Source: Petrosia ficiformis (lineage: Eukaryota; Porifera; Demospongiae; Haplosclerida; Petrosiidae). Taken from it: 64,000 nt of DNA. Location of the stretch: contig OX345638.1 of assembly GCA_947044365.1 (NCBI GenBank), forward strand, positions 2,590,201 through 2,654,200, read 5' to 3'. The notes beneath the pieces were generated by a model. It saw nothing but the letters and a program-made list of their open reading frames with translations. It was not told the origin of the DNA and ran no database searches. This document shows, one piece after another, positions 1 through 24,735 of the stretch; within the stretch, counting starts at the first letter, position 1; each line of letters begins with the position of its first letter. The position numbers and the translations under genes are program-made.

Positions 1-774
1 CAACAAACTATAATACAATGTACATATAGATTAAGTCAATCAGCAATGTGATTATCGATGATACTACAAAGTAATCATAGGAGTTCATTTTTCTCCAAAA
101 TATTATTATCTTGTTATCTGGTTTCTGTGATGTACATGTATTAACCAGGAAGTGACTCAGCTATGACTTCCCACTATATTAAGTATGCATACATGTACAT
201 GTACAAGTATGTATATGTACATGTATTAACCAGGAAGTGACTCAGCTATGACTCCCATTAAACATACTTTAGGTATACATACAATAATACATGTACATAC
301 ACATGTACTTGTACATGTATATACATGTATGTACATGTACATGTATATACATGTACATGTACTCCATATACATGTACATGTGTATAGATAAAACATTTAT
401 CATTGGAAATACATGTAGATAATATTCAGTTACACGTACAACTCATCCTGGTTCAGTTCATACATGTACATGTAGTAACATCATTGTATAAATAGGCATA
501 TTACATAAACAGCATCCTGTGATGAGCACAAAATCATTATTATCTAATGCCAAGGATAAACATTTTCTTATCTTGTATCTACACACCAGTTTAGTGTACA
601 TACAATTATTATATACATGTATGTACTTATACATGTACATGCACATACATGTACATGTACATGTATGTACATGTACATATATTTGTACCCTTAGGCTACA
701 GTATCAGTATATACAGTATATACAGTATATACAAAGTTATTATAACTAATCACATCCAATGATAACAATAGGTC

Positions 775-1085
775 AGCATGACCTCAAAAATATTTTTGAG
801 TTATAGTATAATCATGTATTAACCTTATGACATTAAACTATACAATATAGTACATATAAGTTATTGAGTTACTATATTACATATAAGTTATTGAGTTACT
901 ATATTACATATAAGTTATTGAGTTACAGTATAATCATGTATTAACCTTATGACATTAAACTATACACTATATTACATATAAGTTATTGAGTTACAGTATA
1001 ATCATGTATTAACATTATGACACTAAACTATACACTATACTACATATAAAGTCATCACATCCTAATTTTGATGTCATGCATTTAG
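775..1085 (-). repeat. Family A element with internal tandem expansion
   Basis: This is a reverse-orientation copy of the ~250-bp family A element (reference copy 4106-4357). The segment reading ACATATAAGTTATTGAGTTA is repeated four times at about 850-1000, and the block AATCATGTATTAACCTTATG recurs three times, once with a base change. Element ends also reappear around 1245-1300 and 1480-1500 between ACATGT arrays, so a larger duplication has scattered the pieces. Confidence 0.75.
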
Positions 1086-1659
1086 TGAATGTGAACAGAC
1101 TTTACATACACATGTATATACATGTACATGTATGTACATACATGTACATGTACATGCATATACATGTACATGTACATGTACATAAATATACACACCTACA
1201 TGTATACCTAAAGTATGTGTAACAGGAAATTTGACATCATACATACATGTACACAATATAGTCATCAGATCCTACTTTTGAGGTCATAGTGAAAGGACAA
1301 TACATACAATGTATTAATACATGTACATGTACATGGATATACCTGTAATGAACACATACATGTATATACATGTATGTACAATTGTACATGCATGTATATG
1401 TACATAAATATACATACACGTGTAAACTTAAAGTACATGTATGTGTAACAGGAAATTTGACTTCATACACACATGTAGTGTGTCAGATCCTGATTATTAA
1501 TTAAACTGATAATCACAAGAAATACATGTACATGTAATAACAATAACTATTATGAAGAAAAAGGATTCCTGTGATTGTCATTGCTGTGTACTTTGTGTAC
1601 CTTGTACATTTACATGTACATGTAAGGTTCGTATAGATGAATTACATGTACTGTACATG

Positions 1660-2090
1660 TACATGTATATTGATTCCTGTACATTTTATCATGTGTTCAT
1701 GTACATTTACATTATATCATTACATGTACAGGTACATGTATATTGATTCCTGTACATTTACAGTATATCATACACATGTACATGTATATTGATTGTACAT
1801 GTACAGTTCATGTACATGTACAGTTCATGTACATTTACATTATATCATTACCTGTACATGTACATGTATATTGACTCGTGTGTTCATGTACATTTACATT
1901 ATATCATTACCTGTACATGTACATGTATATTGACTCATGTGTTCATGTACATTTACCTTATATCATTACCTGTACATGTACATGTATATTGACTCGTGTG
2001 TTCATGCACATTTACATTATATCATTACATGTACATGTACATTGACTCATGTGTTCATGTACATTTACATTATATCATTATACATATACA
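1660..2090. repeat. ~59-bp tandem repeat
   Basis: About six or seven imperfect copies of a ~59-bp unit (core GTGTTCATGTACATTTACAT followed by TATATCATTA and ACATGT hexamers). Copies differ by point changes and by the number of ACATGT hexamers. Confidence 0.8.
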
Positions 2091-2355
2091 ATGACTCAGT
2101 TATATTTACATAATTACATGTATATGTACATGTACATGTAAAATTGTATATGTACATGTACTGTACATGTAAAATTAATAATATTACTATTGCTTAATTA
2201 ACTATTATTGCTACAAGCATAATTATGTACACACATGTAATTACATGTATTGCTCATGTACAATGATATTTACATAACTACACATGTATAATTACATGTA
2301 CTATATTTGTACATGTACATGTAATAATTATTGAAATTAACATAATTGCTCTATG

Positions 2356-2407
2356 GATATTTATTATTATTACCTACATGTACATGTAGGTAATAATAAT
2401 AAATATC
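2356..2407. repeat. 52-bp perfect palindrome
   Basis: The left half (starting GATATTTATTATTATTACC) is the exact reverse complement of the right half, with no spacer; the centre is ACATGT|ACATGT. It can form a 26-bp cruciform arm. It lies at the edge of the ACATGT region, just before a 25-bp minisatellite. Confidence 0.95.
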
Positions 2408-2600
2408 TAAGCCATTGTGGCCGCTTGTTTTCTAAGCCATTGTGGCTGCTCGTTTTCTAAGCCATTATGGCTGCTCATTTTCTAAGCCAGAACGGCTGCT
2501 TTAATATTTCTAAGCCCTTCGTGGCTGTGTTTTATGAGCCATTGTGGCTGTTCATTTTGTTGTGTTTTCTAAACCATCATGGCTGCTTGTTTGTTGTGTT
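2408..2600. repeat. 25-bp minisatellite
   Basis: Consecutive units contain GCCATTGTGGCTGCTCGTTT followed by TCTAA. The first four units start at 2411, 2436, 2461 and 2486 (25-bp period). Later units are diverged and longer. An ORF reads through it, but only as repeat translation. Confidence 0.85.
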
Positions 2601-3088
2601 TCCTTGTTTGTTAATTGTTTTACGCCTTTTGCTTAGCATGCTAGGCACATGCATTTTCATGTACATGTACATTCATTCATTGCTGTTGTGTTTGTGCTTA
2701 TTTTAAGTATAAATATACATAAATGATAATTATAATGCTCTATATTTGTGTATTGCACATGTACATGTATGTGTACATTGTATACGAGCAATACAAGAAT
2801 GATATGAGAGTATACATGTACATATATATGTACAAGTAATGATAACAATATGTATTATATACAGTGTACATGTACATGTACATGGATAATTATGATATGT
2901 ACATGTACAAGTAGATAATCATAATAAATGTAAACATGTACATGTATATTGTACATGTACAACGTACATGTACATGTAAAATACATGTACATGTATGTGT
3001 ATATACATGTACATTGTACATGTATATTACACATACATGTACATGTATATTACATGTACATGAGTATTGCAGATGAAGATTTGAATAC

Positions 3089-3203
3089 CTTCTGTGTACT
3101 GTTCTAGTAAAAGATGTAGATGAGCAATTTGGCATAGTATCTTTGATCTAAGGCTCTCTGTACACATTTCACTTAACAATTCAACACGTAACATTTGAAT
3201 ACC
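3089..3203 (-). CDS. Possible internal exon of the unrecognised minus-strand gene
   Basis: A 115-bp minus-strand segment is preceded by a pyrimidine-rich acceptor ending TTGTAG and followed by a GTATTC donor-like sequence. One frame is fully open and reads like a soluble helical protein: MLRVELLSEMCTESLRSKIL, then a segment ending LLLEQYTE. The other two frames hit stops quickly. It could be a later exon of the gene that starts at 9945 on the same strand, about 6 kb upstream, but no exons linking the two were found. The donor is not a strong match. Confidence 0.35.
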
Positions 3204-3820
3204 CTACAAGTAGAGAAAAGGAGGGAGGAGAGAGAGAAAGAGGGAGGGGAGAGGGGCAGAAAGAGAGAGAGGGAGGGGAGAGGGGCAAAAAGAGAGAGAG
3301 GCAAAGAGAGAGACAACACATAAAGACATATGTAGGCATTTAACTATAGATAGTAACAAAACCACCACCCACCCCATCCACTATTTACAGCAGCAACAAA
3401 ACAGCATACTACTTTCTTTGACAAGTTGTCTGTCTAGAATTAATCATGTAATGTAATGCAACATGAAGAAGTACTAGATTAGTACATGTGTTCAGTTACA
3501 TGTGCTACACTTAGACTTAGGGCATCGATGGCTCAGGCCATAAATACATGTACATGTGTGGTTGCAATCTATTCTACATTGTATGAAGAACATGAAGTCA
3601 AAATAGCTACTGTATTTGTGCTAGTAACCCTTGTGGGAACTTAGAAGGGAGTATGTGCAATACATGAACCTAATTAGATTAGTGTTGGTGTACTTTCACA
3701 CTAAAGAATCAACACATTCCATTCAGTACATAACTTAAATGTGTTAACTGAGTAAAGTATAGAGGTTATCTGAATTACTATAATATTTCACAATACAGGT
3801 AAGGTGTTTACTAGTGTGGT
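3204..3820. other. Intergenic or intronic, no gene seen
   Basis: Contains a purine-rich GA/GGGA tract at about 3217-3312 and otherwise unique AT-rich sequence. No coding signal was seen on either strand. Confidence 0.5.
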
Positions 3821-4105
3821 TTTAATTAACTATAACTATATATAACTGTAACTAAATCCTCTTTAGTAAGGTATCCTGAGCAAACCTGGTATTGTGAGTT
3901 AACTATAACTATAACTAAAACCCCTTTTAGTAAGGTATTGTGAGTTAACTTATAACTATAACTTAAACCTCTTTTAGTAAGGTATTGTGAGTTAAATATA
4001 ACTATAACTATAACTAAAACCCATTTTATTAATATATTGTGAGTTAACTATAACTATAACTAAAACCCATTTTAGTAAGCTTTAGCTATTTAACTATAAC
4101 TATAC
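3820..4105. repeat. AACTATAACTAAAAC degenerate tandem repeat
   Basis: Repeats of GTTAACTATAACTATAACTA with CCCTTTTAGTAAGGTATTG spacers. The same motif family recurs at 7090-7240, 11190-11450, 30610-30740, 35640-35850, 37250-37340 and 37640-37680, usually next to a family A element. Confidence 0.8.
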
Positions 4106-4357
4106 TCTGTTCACATTGACGATGTCCTCAAAATTAGGATGTGATGACAATATAGTGTATAGTTTAATGTCATAAGGTTAATACATGATTATACTGTAAC
4201 TCAAAAATGAAGTAATGGATTGAAATTTGACATACACAAAAAAGAACGGGAAGGACTATTATATGAAAATGGTGCAGGTAAAAAGATTGTTAGTCATTCC
4301 AAACTAAAGTTATGACCATTGTTCTGAGGTCATGGTGAACATGAACGACCTTTAGAA
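4106..4357 (+). mobile_element. Family A short inverted-repeat element (MITE-like)
   Basis: About 250 bp. The left end (GTTCACATTGACGATGTCCT) and the right end (GAGGTCATGGTGAACATGAA) are imperfect inverted copies of each other. The core contains TTTAATGTCATAAGGTTAAT and AAGCAATGGATTGAAATTTG-like blocks that recur across the window. It has no ORF, so it is presumably non-autonomous. Confidence 0.8.
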
Positions 4358-4737
4358 AACCACATACTATAACTCTATCTAAAAGTGGTCATTACTCTCA
4401 TACTAAAACAACACAAATGTATACACTCTTATTGATAAGGGATCCGGACCCCAGTATCCTAAACTACTCCAGTTTTTAGATATACATGTATTCTCAGGAA
4501 ACAGAGCACCTGCAATCGTGTACATGTACAATGTTATTCAACTTCACTCAGGAACTAAATTAAAGTCTTCATCAACTTTTTACTTTGCAGTAGAGAGAAC
4601 AGAGAAGGTAATGGATACCAATATTATTAGTATTTTGCAACTTAAAATGGCAGATGTGACACATCCACATCATTTTCTTTGTGTATTATCTTGTAAATGA
4701 TGTACATATAACCAAATAAACTTTATATTGTATATTA

Positions 4738-4907
4738 CAGTGTTCTATCTACACTGGTCAGGAATAACCACCTCTCAGATGAATTAACCACCTCTCAGAT
4801 AATACATATATATCCTATTGAGACAGTATTAAGTGTATACTGGATAAACAGCACTAAATGCAAGTTAGAATCCAACTACCACTCTAAATATCCTGGGCAG
4901 GACACTG
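4738..4907 (+). mobile_element. Family B short element, CAGTGTTC ends
   Basis: Begins CAGTGTTCT and ends GGACACTG (near-perfect inverted ends). The interior includes TATACTGGATAAACAGCACT. Related copies lie at 7925-8064 and 34556-34728, in the same orientation with internal deletions. The upstream plus-strand ORF with a nearby AATAAA (4518-4700) was not accepted as a gene. Confidence 0.75.
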
Positions 4908-5840
4908 TGTATTGTACAATGTACTACAGTGTATATACAAGAAACATTTTAGCTTGCTATATAGACATGTTAACCCACATTTACATGTACATGTATATGT
5001 ACATGTATATGTACATGTACATTGTACATCAGTGTTTTTGATAAGCTCATGTGGTGCACCATTGGCCCAAAGAGCTTCTTATTTGCCACACTACAGTTCT
5101 CTATTTGGGTCAGTGGCATATTTAATAATTAATTATGATTATATTGTCACTAACAGCATTAACTCTTTGCTAAATATCTCAAGATGTATTACTAATGTTG
5201 CACACACTAAACATCGTTGAGCAATTTGGCCCATGCTTCAAAACATATCAAAAACTCTTGGTGTACTGTACATGTAGGTTTGTGAGTTAGAACATTAAAA
5301 TATCAAATGTTTTTAGTAGATCAACAATACCAGGTGTTAAATTAATACAATTGTTTGTCATTTATCAGTTACAAATAACACCTAAAAACATTCATTTCAA
5401 ATGAAGGTTCTTTTCCTCTAAGCAAGAAGTTTCTTTCAACCCCCCTATCGGGCTAATAACAACCATTTAGTTAATAATATTTCATACCAAGGAGGGGGAT
5501 GCCCTGGGTTTCCACCTCTCACCAGTAAGCCCCCAACTTATCAAAATTACCAAAGCTCTAACTACAGCAGTAATAACAGTTAGATGTTTCCTGTTTGTTA
5601 ATAATAACAACATCAATATCTGGTACAAGTCTTCTGGAGCCTCAGAAGCCATCAGAAGCAACAGATGCCTTAAGGGAGCACAGACACCCCTATGAGTGAT
5701 GTACTTGTACTTTGATATGATAGAGTATTCCCCTCTCCATCAACAAAGTACATGTAATTTCAAGTATACAGGAAGTAATTAAAATGAAAGTCTGGGATTT
5801 ACTATGTAATATCGGAACACAGAACCATTCTATGATTGAG

Positions 5841-5844
<4 letters not shown>

Positions 5845-5883
<39 letters not shown>

Positions 5884-6092
5884 GATGGTGACATCATCCC
5901 TTTGATGTGGTGAGTTGTATGTATTGTATATAGACCTTCCATGTGCACACTATGCAGGAGATGTCACCATCACACAACATATTGTCCTCAGATGTGATAT
6001 AGCTCTCGCAGGCTCGGGCTATATCACATCCTTGAACACAAAACTCAGGTCCTATATTTTGTATATAGGACCTATTAGCATACTATATATAT

Positions 6093-6150
<58 letters not shown>
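5845..6150. mobile_element. Family C element flanked by (AT)n
   Basis: The core at about 5880-6087 contains nested inverted repeats: GATGGTGACATC/GATGTCACCATC, GTGATATAGC/GCTATATCAC and GTCCTATA/TATAGGAC. It is bordered by (AT)n runs at 5848-5878 and 6090-6150. A second copy in the opposite orientation lies at about 57035-57265, upstream of the third TRIM-like gene. Confidence 0.8.
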
Positions 6151-6153
<3 letters not shown>

Positions 6154-6925
6154 GGGGGCGGGGGTTGAAGAAAGCTGCTGGTAGCTTACGTACAAACTGG
6201 TAATACTACATGTAGCTGTTGTAACTGATACTAAAGTTCTACAACCTTTAAAAGTAAGAAAAGAATATCATAAAAGGTTGTCTTGTTTTAGGTATGAGAA
6301 AGTAAATAATGATTACTGAATAATGATGACACCACAGAGCAGCAATCACAGGAATACTTTTTTCTCTATAAATTACATGTTTAGTAGGAAGCTTCAGATC
6401 AACTATAATTGAGAAACTATACCAATTCTAACGGTGGTTATTATTACCACCATACTAAAACATACTTAATGGAAATTCTGACCAATGAGATTGTAGGAAA
6501 GGCATCACCTGCCAGCAATTCAAATCATGTAATACACATGTGTATTAAGTCAATATGCAAAAAACACTTGTACTTGAGGGTACTTGGGTGGGGCCAAATA
6601 AAGGTCTCGATTACATAATGCACCTTCATTGTCCCACCCTCTTGGGACATTGTATATATGTATATACTATAACTAATATTCAATTCTTAGAAATTTGTCT
6701 TCCTCCTGGAAGGGATGGAAACCAGTGAAATTAACATATCAAAGGAAGGATTCGTGTACAGGTACACGTATATGTGTGTTGTATTTGTAAAATTGTAGAA
6801 TGCAATACTTTCTAGAATATTTCTCACAAATTAAAGTATATATGATTGTACTACAACAAATTAGTACAATTTGTGCACAACACACACTATACAAACTTTA
6901 ATTAGCACGAAATTTGGTATTACAG
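6151..6925. other. Intergenic or intronic, no gene seen
   Basis: Unique AT-rich DNA. A short leucine-rich minus-strand open segment near 6180-6240 is too small to call an exon. Confidence 0.4.
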
Positions 6926-7240
6926 TTACATGTACATGTAGTCCTGTATATGTACATGTACATGTAGTCCTGTATATGTACATGTAGTCCTGCATATGTA
7001 CATGTACATGTAGTACTGTATATGTACATGTACATGTGTCTGTAGTCCTGTACACATACATGTATATAGTAAATTCCCAATAAAACTATAATTTAGTTAT
7101 ACATGTAGTTTAGTTAAACTAAAAGTCACAATACAGTACCTCACTAAAAGATGTTTCAGTTATACATGTAGTTATAGTTAACTCACAATACCTTACTAAA
7201 ACAGATTTTAGTTATAGTTAACTAAAACCCCACTACTTGA
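6926..7240. repeat. ACATGT array with GTCCTG spacers, then AACTATAACT repeats
   Basis: At 6926-7060, ACATGT runs alternate with TAGTCCTGTATATGT in about five units. At 7080-7240, TTAGTTATAGTTAACTAAAA-type repeats follow. Confidence 0.8.
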
Positions 7241-7924
7241 TCTAGAAATAGCCTACATGTATTATTTATCATGGGATATGTGTTATACAGTAGTCTGTCC
7301 AGAATATTTAGAGTGGTGGTTAGATTCTAGCTTGCATTTCGTGCAGTTTACCCAGTATATACACAGTATATATATACACATACACATAGTTAATTCAATC
7401 TCAGTAGCCTTATATATGTATTATCTGAATTATCTTAATTTATCTAAGTGCTATTCCCAGAAACATGGGATGTATCTCGTTAAGTAATTCCATGATGGGT
7501 GTGTCAAATGTATTCACTTTCTGGTCTCCAACTATAAATATTATTTGAAGAAATGTTAAGTAATTTCATTAAGGGCGTGTCAAACTATTATTCACTTTCT
7601 GGTCTCCAGCTGTAAACATGAATACCTAAACATGCATTTTTGAATAAGTTAAAATAAATTCATACATGCATTTATTCTTTTTAGAGATACACCAGTGGGT
7701 GATATCAGGTTGCTTAGTAACCATGAACCGCCCTATTTCTAGGAATATACAGAATTACAGTACTCACCTGTACTGCATACAGATCTTCAAAAGGTATGTA
7801 TATCAATGTTTTCCTCAAAGGGTGGTAACAAGACTCACAATATGTACATGTACCTTCACAATTATTATCTCTGTATACACATGTATCCTGGTGGAAACAC
7901 TGTATACACATGCACATATGTGTC

Positions 7925-8064
7925 CAGTGTTCTACCAACACTGGTCGGCACTGGTTAGGAATAACCACCAGATACTGAGACAGTATTAAGTATATACTGG
8001 ATAAACAGCACTAAATGTAAGTTAGAATTCAACCACCACTCTAAATATCCTGGACAGAACATTG
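7925..8064 (+). mobile_element. Family B element, second copy
   Basis: Same ends (CAGTGTTCT ... AGAACATTG) and interior (TATACTGGATAAACAGCACT) as 4738-4907, with the CCTCTCAGAT repeats of that copy missing. Confidence 0.7.
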
Positions 8065-8335
8065 GACATCATTTTCAGCTCACTTTTCCACAAAATAATT
8101 TTGAACAAATGCTTCCATTTAATATCTCATCACACTCCTATTTTTGTACAACAAGTCAATAAAATTCATTGTGTGAGAAGGTTAATAATAGTTTTTCCTG
8201 AATTCCAAATTTCATTACTTCCTATACTAAATGATGGATTGGTCAGCAATTAAAGGTAAGTGTTTTGTAGATCAAAATCATTTTTTGGGAAGGTGTTCCT
8301 TTTCAAAATTAGGTCCCATGTAATCATGAGAATAC

Positions 8336-8562
8336 CAGGGCTGGGAATCTGCTGAGATTCTGAAATCAATTATCACTGAATTAATTAGGCCAATTAATGC
8401 AGGAAACATCTCCCATTTGATGATCATCAAAGGTTTCCTGTTACTTGCCTTATTTACTCTCGCATGCTTGAAAAATATGTCTATTTAGCATATCGCTGAC
8501 GTGCAGTCAATAATCAGAAGAATTTTCATTATCAATTAATTAACCATCATAGGCCTAATGAC
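8336..8562 (+). mobile_element. Family D element
   Basis: Shares GAGATTCTGAAATCAATTAT, CGCATGCTTGAAAAATATGT and the trailing TTAATTAACCATCAT-type block with the copy at 17665-17957. The ends (AGGGCTGGGA and TAGGCCT/CCGGCCCT) are imperfectly inverted. Confidence 0.65.
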
Positions 8563-9372
8563 AGATTACTCAAGCAACATGAGGTGCTTAGCTGTCATCT
8601 TAAATCCAGAATTTAACACTCAATACTTTAATCTCATTGTTCAGTTAATTTAATCTCCTTGAGTTAGCTCATGGAAGTCAGTTCATAATCATTATAATTA
8701 TTATAATTTTAATAAGCACTTGATTTGCATCTTCTACCACCTACTTTCTTATTGACAAAGGGCATGGTTTCATAAAAGAGGAAGGAGGGCCATAGGAGTG
8801 AGAAGTGGAGTTCAAAGGAGAGGGGGAGAATAGGAGTGCAGGAGGGAGGTTCATAGGAGAAGGGTTTCCCTCCTTTTAGCAAGGCTCACTTCAATAATCT
8901 TTGGATACATGTATTTTACTAAAATTGTGCCTTCAGACAGACTTGTTACAACATATTAATAAACACATTTTCCTTACACACAGAAAGTCATGTATGAAAA
9001 ACCCAGGTTTCCAAATATCATATACCCTGCCTGAGACAGAGCTACATGTGTAATTATAAATTTCTAGAATATTTTTATGAATCAATCTATCAACACATCA
9101 CAAATTGACATTATGTTTCATACTTTCACCTCTGTTACCATGGTTATGTTAATTAATGCTTGATTGGTCAAGCCATAATGGTGGTAAAGGCAACAATACC
9201 ACCATTATGTAATAAATTAATAGTGACATAATGATTGTTTTTTATCAAAACCCAAAAGCACACAAACAAGATGGGAATAGTGCACCAAACTAACCACTTC
9301 AATAAAACTAAAATCTCCCACCCCCTCCCTCACCTCTGTCTCTCTCTCTCCACCCACACCCCCACTGCCCCC

Positions 9373-9420
<48 letters not shown>

Positions 9421-9424
9421 ATAC
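8563..9424. other. Non-coding stretch with simple repeats
   Basis: Mostly unique AT-rich DNA: G/A-rich at 8780-8880, a short inverted repeat (ATAATGGTGG/CCACCATTAT) at 9176-9208, and poly-C followed by (CT)n at about 9370-9418, immediately downstream (in transcript sense) of the exon ending at 9425. No exon was recognised. Confidence 0.5.
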
Positions 9425-9762
9425 CTTCATTAAGAAGTCTTTAGATACAAAACCTATTCCATTATCAGAGGACAAAGACGTTGGTGTAACCCCAGAAAGA
9501 GTACTATGATTCAGATCCAAAAATCCAAATGAGCGGCTAATGGACATGAAGATAAATAGAATAAAAATTAAAACAGATAGAGAGAGGGTGGAGTATGACT
9601 ATAGATAACATGCTGGTGTTTTTATAACTATAATTATTATCACTATACAATGAACTCTACCTCACAGTACAAAGTTGAGAATACATAATTATATGCACAA
9701 TACATTATACCATAGGAATACAATAGCCAAGTAATATTTGTTATATATGTATATTATATATG

Positions 9763-9813
<51 letters not shown>

Positions 9814-9945
9814 CCTATCAAGGCTTTTTATAATATCCATTTCCTTCATGGACAAAGGTTCTTCTGTTCTCAAATTATCTCCCTGCATATTTGTATCTCC
9901 TTCACTAATAACAATTGATGGATAGACTGCAACAGATGTATCCAT
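9425..9945 (-). CDS. First two coding exons of an unrecognised minus-strand gene
   Basis: Exon 1 (9815-9945) runs from an ATG, beginning MDTSVAVYPSIVISEGD, to a GTATAT donor that merges into a (TA)n tract. Exon 2 (9425-9536) follows a CATTAG acceptor and ends at a GTATGA donor. The phase matches exactly (two bases AG carried over to C, giving Ser). The joined 81 residues are acidic and Ser/Thr-rich, for example LSMKEMDIIKSLDS and HSTLSGVTPTSLSS, and look like a disordered N-terminus. An in-frame ATG at 9958-9960 could be used instead. No later exon can be linked with confidence; 3089-3203 is a candidate. The gene begins about 500 bp past the RCBTB stop, on the same strand. No family is recognised. 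Confidence 0.6.
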
Positions 9946-9949
9946 TCTA

Positions 9950-10290
9950 AATAAATGCAATATATGTTATATAAACACTGGATTCACTTTGAAAAGTCGA
10001 CATGGTTGCATTTTTGCTCAGTGACAATGGCGGGTTTTACACATAATTGCTCACTTGTAGACCGTCAGAAACGGTGTGTCGACTTCACTCGCACAAAGGC
10101 CTTTCTTGTGTGTTTTCAAATAACTCGATTGGGAGGAGAGTATTATAATAAATTCATAATGAGAGAACTACGACTTCCTCTTTGTTATAAGCCTATCATT
10201 ACAAGAGGGCGTGGCGGGATTTTTTCTGTATATTCCGTATACTTCCGTATACATGAACACTAAGTACACATTTCCGGGAATTAAAAACTC
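9950..10290 (-). promoter_or_regulatory. Probable promoter region of the minus-strand gene
   Basis: This 300-bp stretch is visibly richer in CG dinucleotides than its surroundings (GTCGACTTCACTCGC, GGGCGTGGCGGG, ATTTCCGGGA) and has several GGAA/TTCC cores, typical of ETS-type promoters. It sits just upstream of the 9945 start and downstream of the RCBTB stop. A plus-strand ORF of 102 codons (9955-10263) also crosses it, but it has no splice or family support. Confidence 0.4.
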
Positions 10291-10441
10291 AATATTCATT
10301 AGTTGAAATAAGTGACTATAAAAATTACAATACAATTGCATAGTATTTACATAAGCATTCAATGCAAATAATATCACTATTCTTTATATAAATAATAGCA
10401 CAGTAAAAATATTTAATATTTACACAAGCATTCAATGCCTG

Positions 10442-24132
<13,691 letters not shown>

Positions 24133-24735
24133 TTATTCCTCTGCATGCATGGGAAGATGTAAAGCAATACCTGGGCGTGTGCTCAGTAGAAAATTCATTA
24201 TCTCATAAATAAATTATATTCATTATTGTTCTAGTACACACCTATGTAATGTATATATACATCACTCTTTACGATATAAGCAGCATCTTTCTGTATCTAT
24301 CTATGCATTTATCTCTACATCATTCTATCTGTGTCTTTATGTGTACTATGAAAAACTTGCTGCAGCAGTGCCTCCATGACCCAATTGTCCGTAACCATTG
24401 TGTTGTATTGCAAGTTTGAGCAAGTGCCTTCGGCTCAGCAGCCTCAGCCAAAGTAAATACAGATAAAGACATTAAATAACAATAATAATTCACATCGTTA
24501 TTAATTATTAATAATAATTATTAATTATATATAGTTGTTTTAGTGACAGTGTAGTTTGAAGTGGTGACAACTCTTCCTTTGTGCTATAATCAAAAAATTA
24601 TATTCATAGTGTTGAGGTTACGTGAAGCCATAAATTACGAAATGTGTGCGTATCTGACAAAGTTGGTGTGTCTAGTCTGAACTGGTATTTGTGCAAAAAG
24701 TGTGAAACCTGAACGAGTGTTCTCGACTTATTAAG
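24133..24735. promoter_or_regulatory. Divergent promoter region between RCBTB and the BAR-like gene
   Basis: The two start codons face away from each other, 603 bp apart. The region includes AT repeats near 24480-24530 and a duplicated RCBTB exon fragment (24357-24402). No TATA box or other core motif is convincing. Shared regulation of the two genes is an inference from geometry only. Confidence 0.5.
24357..24402 (-). pseudogene. Stray copy of part of RCBTB exon 2
   Basis: The segment ending CCCAATTGTCCGTAACCATT matches 23692-23736 of exon 2 (the HNGYGQLGNGSTA part of an RCC1 blade) with three visible mismatches. It is on the same strand, about 225 bp upstream of the RCBTB start codon, so it is an unlinked exon fragment in the 5' flank. 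Confidence 0.85.

Larger units (their letters stand above)
1..3065. repeat. ACATGT-rich satellite-like region
   Basis: Long runs of the palindromic hexamer ACATGT/TACATG occur at about 180-380, 600-690, 1100-1200, 1310-1450, 1590-2170, 2280-2400 and 2750-3065, separated by short unique or element-derived DNA. The short ORFs here (rich in M, Y, H, V, C) are simple translations of the repeat. Smaller arrays of the same motif recur at 4980-5030 and 6930-7065. A ~95-bp segment containing TTAACCAGGAAGTGACTCAG is present twice (about 136-190 and 216-265). No gene is visible, apart from a possible exon just beyond the right end. Confidence 0.9.

Noticed and set aside
4518..4700. Plus-strand ORF with an acceptor-like sequence and AATAAA shortly after the stop
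   Set aside because: Only 60 codons, no upstream exon, no recognisable domain; AATAAA is common in this AT-rich DNA.
7714..7968. Minus-strand ORF with a GTGAGT after CTGTATGCAGTACAG
   Set aside because: A possible exon of the unrecognised minus-strand gene, but the acceptor is unclear and much of the ORF overlaps ACATGT-like and family B sequence.
8062..8253. Plus-strand ORF followed by AAAGGTAAGTG
   Set aside because: The frame stops just before the donor-like site and no partner exon was found.
9955..10263. 102-codon plus-strand ORF
   Set aside because: Coincides with the probable promoter of the minus-strand gene; no family resemblance or splice sites.
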